A stretch of 64,000 bases of DNA, taken from NCBI GenBank assembly GCA_017405965.1, contig JAFQZK010000004.1, positions 62,001-126,000 of the forward strand. The letters run 5' to 3'. Source of the stretch: Muribaculaceae bacterium (GTDB lineage: Bacteria > Bacteroidota > Bacteroidia > Bacteroidales > Muribaculaceae). Below the pieces are notes generated by a model. It did no database searches. It was not told the DNA's origin and saw nothing but the letters and a program-made list of their open reading frames with translations. Position 1 is the first letter of the stretch, and each line of letters begins with the position of its first letter. The translations under genes and the position numbers were made by a program. Positions 43,916 to 52,783 of this stretch are shown here, in pieces.

Positions 43916-44347
43916 ATGAAACAGTTCAGATTATACATCATGGTCGCTGTGCTAGCTCTGGCTGGCATGATGACGACCGGAGCAAGCGCTCAGGTGCTGC
44001 GTGACGCCGACTTCAACAGCATCGGCCGCATCAACGGCAACGGCGTGGTGCGCAACCAGAGCATGCACTCGATCGGGTCGTTCGATGCCGACGGCACCGT
44101 GCGCGCCGCCGACGGCAAGGCTGTGGGAGTGATCAAGCAGCTGGAAATCTTCGACACCGAGGGCACCCGCATCGGCTACATCAACACCGACGGCACCGTG
44201 CGTGACGGCGAGAGCAACGTACTGGGCTACATCAGCATCAACGACGGCAAGGTGACCGACGCCGAGAAAAAGACCATCGGCTTTGCCCGCGGCGTGAGAG
44301 TTGACTGGATTGCCTGCTACTACTTCTTCGGTTTCTTCGGGAAATAA
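43916..44347 (+). CDS. secreted five-fold beta-flower protein
   Basis: About 143 residues: signal peptide MKQFRLYIMVAVLALAGMMT ending at ASAQ, then five imperfect repeats of about 20 residues, each with IGxI/F...DGTVR-like turns (SIGRINGNGVV, SIGSFDADGTVRA, IGYINTDGTVRD, LGYISINDGKV and so on). This is the 5-fold beta-flower family known mainly from Bacteroides structural genomics; no function is known. The ATG at 43916 is preferred over GTG 43886 because the signal peptide begins there; AGGAGA 12 bases upstream is one of the few Shine-Dalgarno-like sequences in this window. Ends in aromatic ACYYFFGFFGK. Confidence 0.85.
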   Translation: MKQFRLYIMVAVLALAGMMTTGASAQVLRDADFNSIGRINGNGVVRNQSMHSIGSFDADGTVRAADGKAVGVIKQLEIFDTEGTRIGYINTDGTVRDGESNVLGYISINDGKVTDAEKKTIGFARGVRVDWIACYYFFGFFGK

Positions 44348-44473
44348 CGACAATCGATAAGCAAGAATAATAAGGAAAACAACCGATACAATAAGTGCGA
44401 CCATCCACCGAGAACGATTGTTTGTGGTTATTGTATCTCTTGTCTTCTTTATTCATCTGTTGATGACGATCTG

Positions 44474-45583
44474 ATGAAGAAGATATTATTGACGACGGCT
44501 ATTGCGCTGCTGGCAGCGGGTAGCCTTTTTGCTCAAATGCCGGCCGACTCGGTGCTGAGGCGCTATGCCGCAGGAATGCTCATGGTGGGCTTCAAAGGCG
44601 ACAGCGTGACCGAGGACTGCGATGCGGCCCGCTATGTGCGCGACCTGAAGGTGGGCGCCATCGTGCTGTTTGACATCGACATGACAGGAGATGCCACACT
44701 GGGGTCACGCAACATCACCAGCAAGGAACGCCTCACGCGCATGACCTCCCAGTTGCAGGCTTGGGCCGACTATCCCCTGCTCATCGCCACCGACCAGGAA
44801 GGCGGCCGAGTTGCCCGACTGAAGCCACAATACGGCTTCCTGCCCACAGTGACCGCCGAATATCTGGGCACCGCGGACAATGAGGATACCACACGCCACT
44901 ATGCCGCACAACTCGCCCGTGAGATGCGCGAGAGCGGCGTGAACGTGAACCTGGCACCCGTGGTCGACGTCTTGAACCACGACTGTGCTGCCGTGGGCCA
45001 CTACAACCGCTGTTTTTCGACCGATCCGCAGGTCATCGTCCGTCATGCCGGCTGGTTCATTGACGAGTGTCACCGCGAGGGCGTGTTGTGCACGCTCAAG
45101 CACTTCCCCGGCCACGGCAACGCCATCGACGACTCGCACTACGGCTTCGTTGACGTGACCAACGGCTGGACGCCCCAGGAGTTGGAGCCGTTCAGGATGC
45201 TGATCGATGCCGGAAAGGCCGATTTGATCATGACCGCCCACCTGTTCAACCGCAACATTGATGACGAGTACCCCGCCACCCTGTCGGCCAAGACCATCAA
45301 CGGCCTGTTACGCAACGAGATGGGCTTTGACGGTGTAGTGGTGACCGATGACTTGTACATGCAGGCCATCCGTAACAACTACGATATCCTCACTGCACTG
45401 GAACTCGCCATCAACGCGGGAGCCGACCTCATCTGTGTGGGCAACAACATCAGCACAGGCTTTGAGGCCGACCGTCCTTTCAAACTTGTGGACATGATCG
45501 TCAATTCGGTCAAGGAAGGACGCATTCCCTGGGAACGGCTGCAAGAGTCGCATGACCGAGTGGCGAGGATGGTTAGACGTTAG
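44474..45583 (+). CDS. glycoside hydrolase family 3 (NagZ-like beta-N-acetylglucosaminidase)
   Basis: 369 residues with a signal peptide (MKKILLTTAIALLAAGSLFA). The GH3 TIM barrel shows ATDQEGGRVARL near 98, the NagZ catalytic loop KHFPGHGNAIDDSHYG (Asp/His pair) near 208 and the nucleophile region GFDGVVVTDDLYM near 290. NagZ removes GlcNAc from muropeptides; E. coli NagZ is cytoplasmic, but this one is exported, as in other Bacteroidetes. Next gene encodes an LD-carboxypeptidase, giving a cell-wall recycling pair. Confidence 0.92.
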   Translation: MKKILLTTAIALLAAGSLFAQMPADSVLRRYAAGMLMVGFKGDSVTEDCDAARYVRDLKVGAIVLFDIDMTGDATLGSRNITSKERLTRMTSQLQAWADYPLLIATDQEGGRVARLKPQYGFLPTVTAEYLGTADNEDTTRHYAAQLAREMRESGVNVNLAPVVDVLNHDCAAVGHYNRCFSTDPQVIVRHAGWFIDECHREGVLCTLKHFPGHGNAIDDSHYGFVDVTNGWTPQELEPFRMLIDAGKADLIMTAHLFNRNIDDEYPATLSAKTINGLLRNEMGFDGVVVTDDLYMQAIRNNYDILTALELAINAGADLICVGNNISTGFEADRPFKLVDMIVNSVKEGRIPWERLQESHDRVARMVRR

Positions 45584-45638
45584 GAATTAGAAATTAGAAA
45601 TTAGGAGTTAGAAGTTAGTTTTTTTGACGATTAGAGAT

Positions 45639-46634
45639 ATGAAAAGAATAGTCCTTACAATTTTGATTACAATCATGGCTACCGTTACTGCTATGGCAAG
45701 CGACAAATGCCTCATCATGCCCCCAGCACTCAAGACCGGCGACAAAATCGCCATCATCTCGCCTGCCAGCACGCCTGGCGACAAGAATCCCCAACTTGCA
45801 GCCGCCACATTGCGCGCCTGGGGCTTTGAGCCTGTCATCGGCCACAATGTACTCACCAAGTACCACAGCTATGCCGGCACCATCGAGGAGCGTTGCAGTG
45901 ACCTGCGTTGGGCTCTCAACGACCCCGACATCAAGGCCATCGTGTGCTCCCGCGGCGGCTACGGCTCAGCCATGCTGCTCGACCCGATGACTCATGAGGA
46001 CTTCAAGCGTCACCCCAAGTGGATTGTGGGCTACAGCGATATTACCGCCCTGCACAGTGCAATGGTGTGCAGCGGCGTGATGAGTCTCCATGCCAACATG
46101 GGCGGTGCCCTGGGCGAGCGTGGAGCCACCGACAGCATCAACCTGATGCTGCTCAATGTGCTGACGGGCAAGCTGCCGTGCTACAGCGTTCCTGCCCATC
46201 CGTTGAACAAGATGGGTACGGCACGAGGCATCGTCATCGGCGGCAACATGGCCGTGTTCACCAACATCGGCGGCAGCCGCGAATGGGACTTCTTGGACCG
46301 CGACAACATCAAGGACAAAGACATCATCCTGTTCTTTGAAGACGTGAGCGAGAGCATGCCGCGCGTCAACAGCATGCTGCAGCAGCTGCGCCTCAAGGGC
46401 GTGCTTGACCAGGTCAAGGGCATCATCGTGGGCCGTTTCACCGAGTATGAGCCTCGTGACGGCTACACCGACATGAACGAGATGCTGAGCGAGACCTTGA
46501 ACCGCTACAACATCCCCGTGTGCTATGACTTCCCCGCCAGCCACGACGAGAGCTGGAACTACCCCATGATCGAGGGCTGCCCCGCCACACTCGAGGTAAC
46601 TCCCGGTGGAGTCACCCTGCAATTCGGCGAATAA
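45639..46634 (+). CDS. muramoyltetrapeptide LD-carboxypeptidase (S66 family)
   Basis: About 331 residues, signal peptide MKRIVLTILITIMATVTAMA. S66 motifs: MPPALKTGDKIAIISPAS at the start, CSRGGYGSAMLL near 105, the nucleophile segment VGYSDITALH, FFEDVSESMPRV and the His-containing FPASHDESWNYPM near 305 (Ser-Glu-His triad). Cleaves the terminal D-Ala from muropeptides. The start at 45639 gives a normal signal peptide; an ATG at 45624 adds five residues. It follows the NagZ-like gene after 55 bases containing TTAG repeats. Confidence 0.92.
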   Translation: MKRIVLTILITIMATVTAMASDKCLIMPPALKTGDKIAIISPASTPGDKNPQLAAATLRAWGFEPVIGHNVLTKYHSYAGTIEERCSDLRWALNDPDIKAIVCSRGGYGSAMLLDPMTHEDFKRHPKWIVGYSDITALHSAMVCSGVMSLHANMGGALGERGATDSINLMLLNVLTGKLPCYSVPAHPLNKMGTARGIVIGGNMAVFTNIGGSREWDFLDRDNIKDKDIILFFEDVSESMPRVNSMLQQLRLKGVLDQVKGIIVGRFTEYEPRDGYTDMNEMLSETLNRYNIPVCYDFPASHDESWNYPMIEGCPATLEVTPGGVTLQFGE

Positions 46635-46695
46635 GGTCTCAAAGGACTTTAAGGACCTTATGGTCTGAGAAAAACAACAAAAAAATATAACTGCT

Positions 46696-47238
46696 ATGAC
46701 CAGGACAGACAAACTGTTGATTCTCGGCATCGTGGCGGTGCTGGCATTAGTCGGCATCCACGCTTTCTTGTCGGTGGACTTTGTGAAAAACGGCCGCAAA
46801 GTCATCTCTCGCGTGGAACTCAAGAATCTGGATCCTGCCAACAATGGCATCAACATCGAGGTGACCCAGCCATGGATCAATCTCAACAAGGAACTGGCCT
46901 TTAACGTGGGCGAGCCCGACGAGCGCGACTTCGACCGCTTTGACGTCACACGTTGCCTACTGCAATGTGCACAACATTTGGGAGAACGCGACTTCAGCCG
47001 CATCTACCTGTGTAACAAAGGTGACCGCCTGTATTACATTTCTGCTGCCGATTTCAAGCAACTGGGCGAGCTATACCAGACCGGCCAGACACTGAATACC
47101 ATCAGCCTGTATGTGAAACTGCCCCAGGTGGCCTACACCCTCAACGACAGCCTGGCATTTCCCGCGCACGAAGGCATGCTGGGCAGCCTGTCGGATGCCC
47201 AGGACTGGAATACCATGATGTCTAATCTGCTGAAATGA
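46696..47238 (+). CDS. hypothetical single-pass periplasmic protein
   Basis: 180 residues: one N-terminal helix (about 7-26, LLILGIVAVLALVGIHAFL) and a soluble domain predicted outside the cytoplasm. No family recognised. It follows the LD-carboxypeptidase gene after 61 bases and ends 7 bases before the convergent NAD kinase gene. A cell-wall role by association is only a guess. Confidence 0.75.
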   Translation: MTRTDKLLILGIVAVLALVGIHAFLSVDFVKNGRKVISRVELKNLDPANNGINIEVTQPWINLNKELAFNVGEPDERDFDRFDVTRCLLQCAQHLGERDFSRIYLCNKGDRLYYISAADFKQLGELYQTGQTLNTISLYVKLPQVAYTLNDSLAFPAHEGMLGSLSDAQDWNTMMSNLLK

Positions 47239-47245
47239 AAGATGC

Positions 47246-48121
47246 TTATTGCTGGCCCTGCTGACCTGTTCCCCACAGGAGTTTCTGTCGCAGGGTGCTG
47301 GCAAAGTTGTTGCCCAGGAGCTGCACCACACGGGCGCAATAGGAAGCCCGCTTGATGGTCAAGGTGGAGCCCGTGGGACACAACGTTACCTCGCCGTCGA
47401 TACTCAACTCGTAGTGGGTGGCACGTGAATGTGTCCTCACCTCAATCTCGCTGTCGTCACGCACCACCAGCGGGCGCATCGTCAACGAGTGCGGTGAGAT
47501 GGGAGACAACACCAAGCACGATGTTGTGGGTTCCAGGATAGGACCTCCCACGCTCATGTTATAGGCTGTCGATCCGGTCGGCGTGCTCACGATGAGGCCG
47601 TCGCCGCGATAGGTGGTGAGTTCACGGCCACGCAGTGTGGTTTCCATGTCGAGCATCGACGAGGTCTCGTGCCTCAAGATGGCTACCTCGTTCAAGGCCC
47701 ACGGGTGCGATATGTCGGTGGCATCGCAGCTCACTTGCAGCATCGTGCGCTCCTCGATGCGGTAGTTCCCTGCCAGTACATCGTCAATCACGTTGCCGCG
47801 CCTGTCAAGGTTGCCTGCTGTAAGATAGCCTAGGTGCCCCAAGTTAATGCCCAGGATGGGCATACCCTGCTTCGACACCCACATCACCGTCGTCAGGAAC
47901 GTGCCGTCACCGCCCAGCGACAGCGCCATATCGGCATCAGGCACCTCGCTGGCCTCAAACACCGGCAAGTCCAGAGCCTGTTGCTTGGCCGAGAGGTAGT
48001 CGTAGAAATCACGCTCTACAGCAACCTCCACGCCACGAGTCTCCAAGTGCCTGATCAGTTCCAGCACATCGGTAATGTCGCCCCTCTGATAGGAGTTCCC
48101 GAATATCACAAATCTTTTCAT
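47246..48121 (-). CDS. nadK: NAD kinase
   Basis: About 291 residues. Motifs LSLGGDGTFLTTV (GGDGT), LGINLGHLGYLT, LNEVAI and STPTGSTAYNMSVGGPIL are diagnostic. Makes NADP from NAD with ATP. The ATG at 48121 is chosen (MKRFVIFGNSYQRGD); the longer frame from 48214 runs back through the duplicated promoter block. Two copies of a TAAATTTG -7 element lie 34 and 116 bases upstream. Confidence 0.96.
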   Translation of the reverse strand: MKRFVIFGNSYQRGDITDVLELIRHLETRGVEVAVERDFYDYLSAKQQALDLPVFEASEVPDADMALSLGGDGTFLTTVMWVSKQGMPILGINLGHLGYLTAGNLDRRGNVIDDVLAGNYRIEERTMLQVSCDATDISHPWALNEVAILRHETSSMLDMETTLRGRELTTYRGDGLIVSTPTGSTAYNMSVGGPILEPTTSCLVLSPISPHSLTMRPLVVRDDSEIEVRTHSRATHYELSIDGEVTLCPTGSTLTIKRASYCARVVQLLGNNFASTLRQKLLWGTGQQGQQ

Positions 48122-48134
48122 GGTGGCAAAATTA

Positions 48135-48275
48135 GTGCAAGGTGAGAGAAATGCCAAATTTATTTGGCAATTTCCGAACCGCAGCCTAATTTCGAGAGCG
48201 ACAGCTCTCAACATCCGTGCAAGGTGAGAGAAATGCCAAATTTATTTGGTAATTTCCGAGCCGCAGCCTAATTTC
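48135..48275. repeat. 59-bp direct repeat upstream of nadK
   Basis: Copies at 48135-48193 and 48217-48275 differ at only two positions. They are separated by 23 bases containing the small hairpin GAGAGCgacaGCTCTC. Each copy contains the palindrome GCCAAAT-tt-ATTTGG(C/T) and, on the minus strand, TAAATTTG. Confidence 0.9.
48155..48162 (-). promoter_or_regulatory. -7 element of nadK (duplicated at 48237-48244)
   Basis: TAAATTTG on the minus strand in each copy of the repeat. From the proximal one the leader would be about 27 bases; no good -33 box is seen. Confidence 0.5.
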
Positions 48276-48333
48276 ACCGCCAAGGTCAATAACGATTTTC
48301 TTTCTTTTGGTCAAGTAATCCAAAAAATCTGCG

Positions 48334-48341
48334 TAAATTTG
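48334..48341 (+). promoter_or_regulatory. -7 element of PhzF-like gene
   Basis: TAAATTTG; TTTG at 48306-48309 is 24 bases upstream. ATG follows about 20 bases later. Confidence 0.45.
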
Positions 48342-48363
48342 TGACAACAAAAAAGTTATGCCC

Positions 48364-49212
48364 ATGAAATACTATATTGTCGATGCTTTCACGAGCGAGG
48401 CGTTCGGGGGTAATCCTGCGGGCGTGGTGCTGCTGGGACAAGGTGGAGCCTTCCCCAGCGACAGGTTGATGCAACAGATTGCAGCCGAGTTGCGTTACAG
48501 CGAGACGGCCTTTGTGCGTCAAGACGGTCCCCGCGAGTTCACAGTGCGTTATTTCACTCCGGCGGGCGAGGTCGACCTGTGCGGCCACGCGACAATCGCC
48601 ACCTTCGGCACGCTGTGTCGCGAGGGCATCATCCCCGATGGTGCTGTGTGCATGAACCACACGCTGGCAGGCGACCTTGAAATCAACGCAGGTGAACAGG
48701 TGATGATGCAAATGGCGAGTCCTCGCGTCATCGAGAAAAAGATTGACATTGATAGCCTGTGCAGCATCATGGGCGCCGCAACAGTATCTCGCGCTGACCT
48801 GCCCATTGAAATCATCTCCACCGGCTTGCCCGATATCATCATGCCCGTGGCCGATGTGGAGGCCCTGAACCGCCTATGCCCCGATATGGATGCATTAGCC
48901 CGGATGAGCTGCGACCTCGACGTGACGGGAGTACATGCCTTTGCGCTCGCCGATGACGGCTACACGGCTCATGTGCGCAATTTCGGGCCTCGCTACAACA
49001 TCCCCGAGGAGAGTGCCACCGGCACGGCCAACGGCGCCTTGACCCACTACCTGCACCGTAACGGCCACCTCCCCTGCCCCGCCGACTGCCGTTTCCTGCA
49101 AGGCGAAGCCATGGGGCGCCCATCCATCGTAGCCACCACAATAGACAAGGACGGCTCCATCCGCGTGGGCGGACAGAGCCGTATCATCGCCAAAGGCGAT
49201 TTGTTGGTCTAA
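48364..49212 (+). CDS. PhzF-family isomerase/epimerase-like protein
   Basis: About 282 residues with the two-lobed diaminopimelate-epimerase fold. AFTSEAFGGNPAGVVLL at the start, RYSETAFV (catalytic Glu) near 45, FTPAGEVDLCGHATIAT near 65-80, and EESATGTANGALTHYL near 215. PhzF of pseudomonads isomerises dihydro-hydroxyanthranilate; no other phenazine genes are nearby, so the substrate here is unknown. ATG 48364 chosen; an in-frame ATG at 48358 adds two residues. Confidence 0.9.
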   Translation: MKYYIVDAFTSEAFGGNPAGVVLLGQGGAFPSDRLMQQIAAELRYSETAFVRQDGPREFTVRYFTPAGEVDLCGHATIATFGTLCREGIIPDGAVCMNHTLAGDLEINAGEQVMMQMASPRVIEKKIDIDSLCSIMGAATVSRADLPIEIISTGLPDIIMPVADVEALNRLCPDMDALARMSCDLDVTGVHAFALADDGYTAHVRNFGPRYNIPEESATGTANGALTHYLHRNGHLPCPADCRFLQGEAMGRPSIVATTIDKDGSIRVGGQSRIIAKGDLLV

Positions 49213-49225
49213 TAATCAAACAGGT

Positions 49226-50782
49226 TTAGAGGGCTTGACCTTTGCGGTCTTTTTTGAGCCAGAGGGCGAACCAGACCACTGAGATCAGAATGACGGCAAG
49301 CACGGTCCAGGGGATGAGTCCGCTGAGGCCGAGGGCCTGAGGCGACGCCACGAGGAAAGAAGTGCACACCACCGTCATGAACACGGCAGGAATCAGTGTG
49401 ATGATATAGGCCTTGTGATTGCGGGCCAGATAGACCGTGATCATCCACAAGGTAAATACCGACAAGGCCTGGTTGGACCAGCCAAAGTATTGCCACAGCA
49501 CATTGAAACCGTTGGGGTTCTCCATTTGCCAGATGAGCAGCAACAGCGAAGCGACAAACAGGGGAACACTGATCGACAAGCGACGCACCATGCTCTTCTG
49601 CTCGTAGTGCAAAGCCTCGGCAATGATGAGGCGTGCACTGCGGAATGCCGTGTCACCACTCGTGATGGGGGCAGCAACCACGCCCAGCACAGCCAGCGTA
49701 CCACCAAAAATGCCCAGCCAACCGCTGCATACCAAATTCACCACCTGGGGCGCTGTAAAGTACTGTAACAGCGTCTTGCCGTCGGCCAGTTGCACTTGAG
49801 CCATAAACTCATTGACTGTCTCGGGGTCGACCACTTCCTGCCAACCGCCATAATAGAAGAAATAGGACGAGACAGTAGCCCAGATGAGCGCCACAAGTCC
49901 CTCGGTAATCATTGCGCCGTAGAACACGGGCCGTGCCAGTCGCTCGCTCTTGAGGCAACGCGCCATGAGCGGGCTCTGCGTGGCATGGAAGCCGCTGATG
50001 GCACCGCAAGCAATGGTGATGAACAGGCAGGGGAAGAGGGGATTCTTCTGCAAATAGCCGGTGACGCCCAGAATGTCCTGACCATTGACTTCCTGCTTCT
50101 GAATCCACGATGACAAGTCACCCATGTTCCACAGTTCGGGCAACTGCGGCATCTTCACGAACAGGCCCACCAGCAGTCCTGCAGCCATTACCAGCAATGC
50201 AATGGCAAACAGCGGGTAAATCCTGCCGATGATCTTGTCGATAGGCAGCAACGTGGCGACCACATAGTATGCGAAGATGATCACAATCCACAGGATGGCC
50301 TGAGCCATCATGGAATCTTTGGGGAACATGCCCGAGAGGATGAGTGCGGGACTATAAACAAACACGGCACCCACCATCATCAGCAGCAGCACGGTGAAGA
50401 CAAGCATCACGACCTTGGCTCCGCTGCCCAGGTACTTGCCGATGAGCGTCGGCAGGTTGGCACCGTCGTGACGCAGCGACAGCATACCGCTCATGAAGTC
50501 GTGCACCGCACCGGCAAAGATGCAGCCCAGCACAATCCATAGATAGGAAGCAGGGCCGAACCACATACCCATGATGGCACCGAAAATCGGTCCCGTTCCC
50601 GCGATGTTCAGGAACTGGATCATAAACACCTTCCACGTGGGCAGTGCCACATAGTCCACACCGTCGGCCAGACGCAACGCCGGTGTCTCACGGTCATCGG
50701 GACGCATCACGCGCTCCACGATGGCTCCATACACCAGATAGCCCAATACCAGGGCCACAAGGCTGATAATAAAAGTTATCAT
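49226..50782 (-). CDS. carbon-starvation protein CstA family (peptide/pyruvate transporter)
   Basis: 518 residues with a dozen or more hydrophobic helices. CstA features: AGTGPIFGAIMGMWFGPASY near 60-80, FLHDFMSG-like VHDFMSGMLSLRHDGANLP and GVVAAPITSGDTAFRSARLI near 370. Shorter than E. coli CstA (701 residues), which is common in Bacteroidetes. E. coli homologues CstA and BtsT transport peptides or pyruvate. Its own promoter lies upstream. Confidence 0.92.
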   Translation of the reverse strand: MITFIISLVALVLGYLVYGAIVERVMRPDDRETPALRLADGVDYVALPTWKVFMIQFLNIAGTGPIFGAIMGMWFGPASYLWIVLGCIFAGAVHDFMSGMLSLRHDGANLPTLIGKYLGSGAKVVMLVFTVLLLMMVGAVFVYSPALILSGMFPKDSMMAQAILWIVIIFAYYVVATLLPIDKIIGRIYPLFAIALLVMAAGLLVGLFVKMPQLPELWNMGDLSSWIQKQEVNGQDILGVTGYLQKNPLFPCLFITIACGAISGFHATQSPLMARCLKSERLARPVFYGAMITEGLVALIWATVSSYFFYYGGWQEVVDPETVNEFMAQVQLADGKTLLQYFTAPQVVNLVCSGWLGIFGGTLAVLGVVAAPITSGDTAFRSARLIIAEALHYEQKSMVRRLSISVPLFVASLLLLIWQMENPNGFNVLWQYFGWSNQALSVFTLWMITVYLARNHKAYIITLIPAVFMTVVCTSFLVASPQALGLSGLIPWTVLAVILISVVWFALWLKKDRKGQAL

Positions 50783-50810
50783 TGTCTAAATTATTGCATA
50801 ATAATGAGTG

Positions 50811-50841
50811 CAAAAGTACAACTATTTCCCAAAAGCGCAAA
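50811..50841 (-). promoter_or_regulatory. promoter of the cstA-like gene
   Basis: Minus strand: TTTG at 50838-50841, 19-base spacer, TACTTTTG at 50811-50818; leader about 25 bases. Confidence 0.7.
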
Positions 50842-50881
50842 CACAGTGACCGAAATGATGCCCCCAAATCACTGAAAAAGA

Positions 50882-50913
50882 CTGCCGCCGCATCGTGAGT
50901 GACGCGGCGGCAG
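50882..50913 (-). terminator. hairpin terminator
   Basis: CTGCCGCCGC (50882-50891) pairs with GCGGCGGCAG (50904-50913); on the minus strand followed by TCTTTTTC. Confidence 0.6.
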
Positions 50914-50992
50914 CCATTTAGTTTGTTGTTATCTAGAGGCCAGGCAGCAGAGGTCTTTAACCTCTAAACTTTAACCTCTAAACTCTAAACTT

Positions 50993-51025
50993 CAATGGCG
51001 TCAAGCACGATGCTTGACACCATTG
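50993..51025 (-). terminator. hairpin just after susD1
   Basis: CAATGG(C)GTCAAGC and GCTTGAC(A)CCATTG with one mismatch; begins 10 bases beyond the SusD stop. The T tail is weak, so the next hairpin may be the real terminator. Confidence 0.45.
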
Positions 51026-51034
51026 AATAAGAAA

Positions 51035-52750
51035 TTACCAACCGGGGTTCTGGCCAATCTGCGGATTCAGGTTGCGCTGATCGTCGGGAATGGGGAACAG
51101 GTTGTACTTGGGATCCCACTTGCGGGGAGCACCGTTGTTGGAGCAGTTGATGTAACCGTCGGCGTCAACATCGACTTCAGCAAGGCTGATGGCATTAAAT
51201 CCGGCAACGTAAGCACCACGGCTCAGGTTGGGATTGTTGTCGGTGTCGAGCAGCGAGAGCTGGTTCCAACGGAGCAGCGACCAGTAACGGTCGTTCATGC
51301 AGTACATCATCTCGACGCGGCGCTCACGGCGAACCTCCCAAATGATGGGGCTAACGCCCATGTTGTTGGCGGGATCGGCCTCTACGCTGGTCATCAGGTG
51401 AGGCATGCTCACGCGGTCACGCAGCAGGTTGATGGACCTGTCGAGGTCGTTCTGGGTGATGTTACCCAGCTCGGCGCAAGCCTCGGCATAGTTCAACAGG
51501 ATCTCGGCATACCAGAAGATGGGAGCGTCGGTCCAGTTACCATAGGTGCTCTGACGGTTGGTGTTGTCGATCAGGTTGGTATCGAACAGGTAAACACCAT
51601 AACCCGTCGAAGCGGTGGACTGAGCACCGCCAAAGCGGGCATAACCACAGCCGGGGAATTGGAGGATCTTGTCCACCTGAGCGCTCAGGCGCGGGTCGCG
51701 GTTAGCGAGCACGTTGCTGATGTCGATGTGGGAAGCCTCGCCCAGGCCCGAGTTGTCGTCAAGGACAACCACGGTACCGTGGTCGGTCTTGTTCAGGCTG
51801 GTGGTAGCCAGGGGCTTACCATCCTTGAACAGGTAGCTGTCGAAGGCATCCTTGGTCATACCGTTCACCTGGGTAGAACCGCAAGTGTAGTCGATGGTAC
51901 CGTGAGCAAAGGTGCTCTGGATGTACTTCTTGTACATGATCATCTCATTGTTACCGGCCAGGTCAAGCGAGTTGAAGTTAGCCTGGTAGTTGCCGTTCAG
52001 GCTGAACTTGCCCGAACTCATGATAGCCTCACAAGCGCTCTTGGCCTCGTTCAGGTAACGGTTGGCACGGTCATTACTCTTGGTCACATACTTGCTGTAG
52101 TCACCCTCATAGAGGCAAACCTCGGCCTTCATGGCCAGAGCAACCCACTTGTTGAAGGCGGTACGCGAGTTGTCATTGTCGGTGATGTTGGCGCAAGCGA
52201 AGTTCAGGTCCTCAAGCACCTTGTCCATCACGTCGTTGCGGGGCTGACGGGGACCGTACAGAATCTCAGTGTCATTGGGATCCAGCTCCTTATCCACCCA
52301 GTAGCAGTCACCATAGGCACGAACGAGCTTATAGTGTTGCCATGCACGATACAGGCGGCCGATACCCAGCCAGTTGGCCTTCTTGGCATCGCTCATCGAC
52401 TCAACGTTAGGCACAGCGGCAATCAGGGTATTGGCACGACGGATTTCCACATAGGGAGTGTTCCAAGCGCCAGCGCTACCGGGAACGTTCATGTAGGTCC
52501 ACTTCGTGATACCGGTCGAGGCCTGGTCATCGTTCAGCGTGTTGAAGTAGTAGTCACCGCTACCGCTACCATAACCCGTGAAGGTGTTGTAGAAGTAGTT
52601 GGCAAACAGCTGGACATTGGTCTCACTGGTAAAGTAGTTGTCCTTGGTAAACTGATCATAGGGTTCAGTGTCGAGAATATCATCGCAAGATGCGAGCGAC
52701 AGCAGGACAACACCCAGTCCACACAGTATAATTGATTTCAGTGATTTCAT
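51035..52750 (-). CDS. SusD/RagB-family outer-membrane lipoprotein
   Basis: About 571 residues. Lipoprotein signal MKSLKSIILCGLGVVLLSLA then SCDDILD (cysteine at 22), the TPR-like SusD fold with VRAYGDCYWVDKELDPND, DEVLEDLNFAC-like helices and the conserved C-terminal WEVRRERRVEMMYCMNDRYW. It forms the lid of the SusC transporter encoded immediately before it (33-base gap). The glycan is unknown; no glycoside hydrolase is adjacent. Its signal-peptide DNA shares AAATCAATTATACTGTG with the second susD (60861). Confidence 0.93.
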   Translation of the reverse strand: MKSLKSIILCGLGVVLLSLASCDDILDTEPYDQFTKDNYFTSETNVQLFANYFYNTFTGYGSGSGDYYFNTLNDDQASTGITKWTYMNVPGSAGAWNTPYVEIRRANTLIAAVPNVESMSDAKKANWLGIGRLYRAWQHYKLVRAYGDCYWVDKELDPNDTEILYGPRQPRNDVMDKVLEDLNFACANITDNDNSRTAFNKWVALAMKAEVCLYEGDYSKYVTKSNDRANRYLNEAKSACEAIMSSGKFSLNGNYQANFNSLDLAGNNEMIMYKKYIQSTFAHGTIDYTCGSTQVNGMTKDAFDSYLFKDGKPLATTSLNKTDHGTVVVLDDNSGLGEASHIDISNVLANRDPRLSAQVDKILQFPGCGYARFGGAQSTASTGYGVYLFDTNLIDNTNRQSTYGNWTDAPIFWYAEILLNYAEACAELGNITQNDLDRSINLLRDRVSMPHLMTSVEADPANNMGVSPIIWEVRRERRVEMMYCMNDRYWSLLRWNQLSLLDTDNNPNLSRGAYVAGFNAISLAEVDVDADGYINCSNNGAPRKWDPKYNLFPIPDDQRNLNPQIGQNPGW

Positions 52751-52783
52751 AATTATATCTGTTTTAATTGAGTTCATTAATCA

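Noticed and set aside
48135-48275. CRISPR array
   Set aside because: Only two copies of 59 bp with one 23-base gap and no cas genes.
51014-52735. 573-codon plus-strand frame opposite susD1
   Set aside because: Antisense shadow of the biased codon use in the real minus-strand gene; composition (V/G/T rich) has no domain, while the minus strand encodes a full SusD with lipobox.
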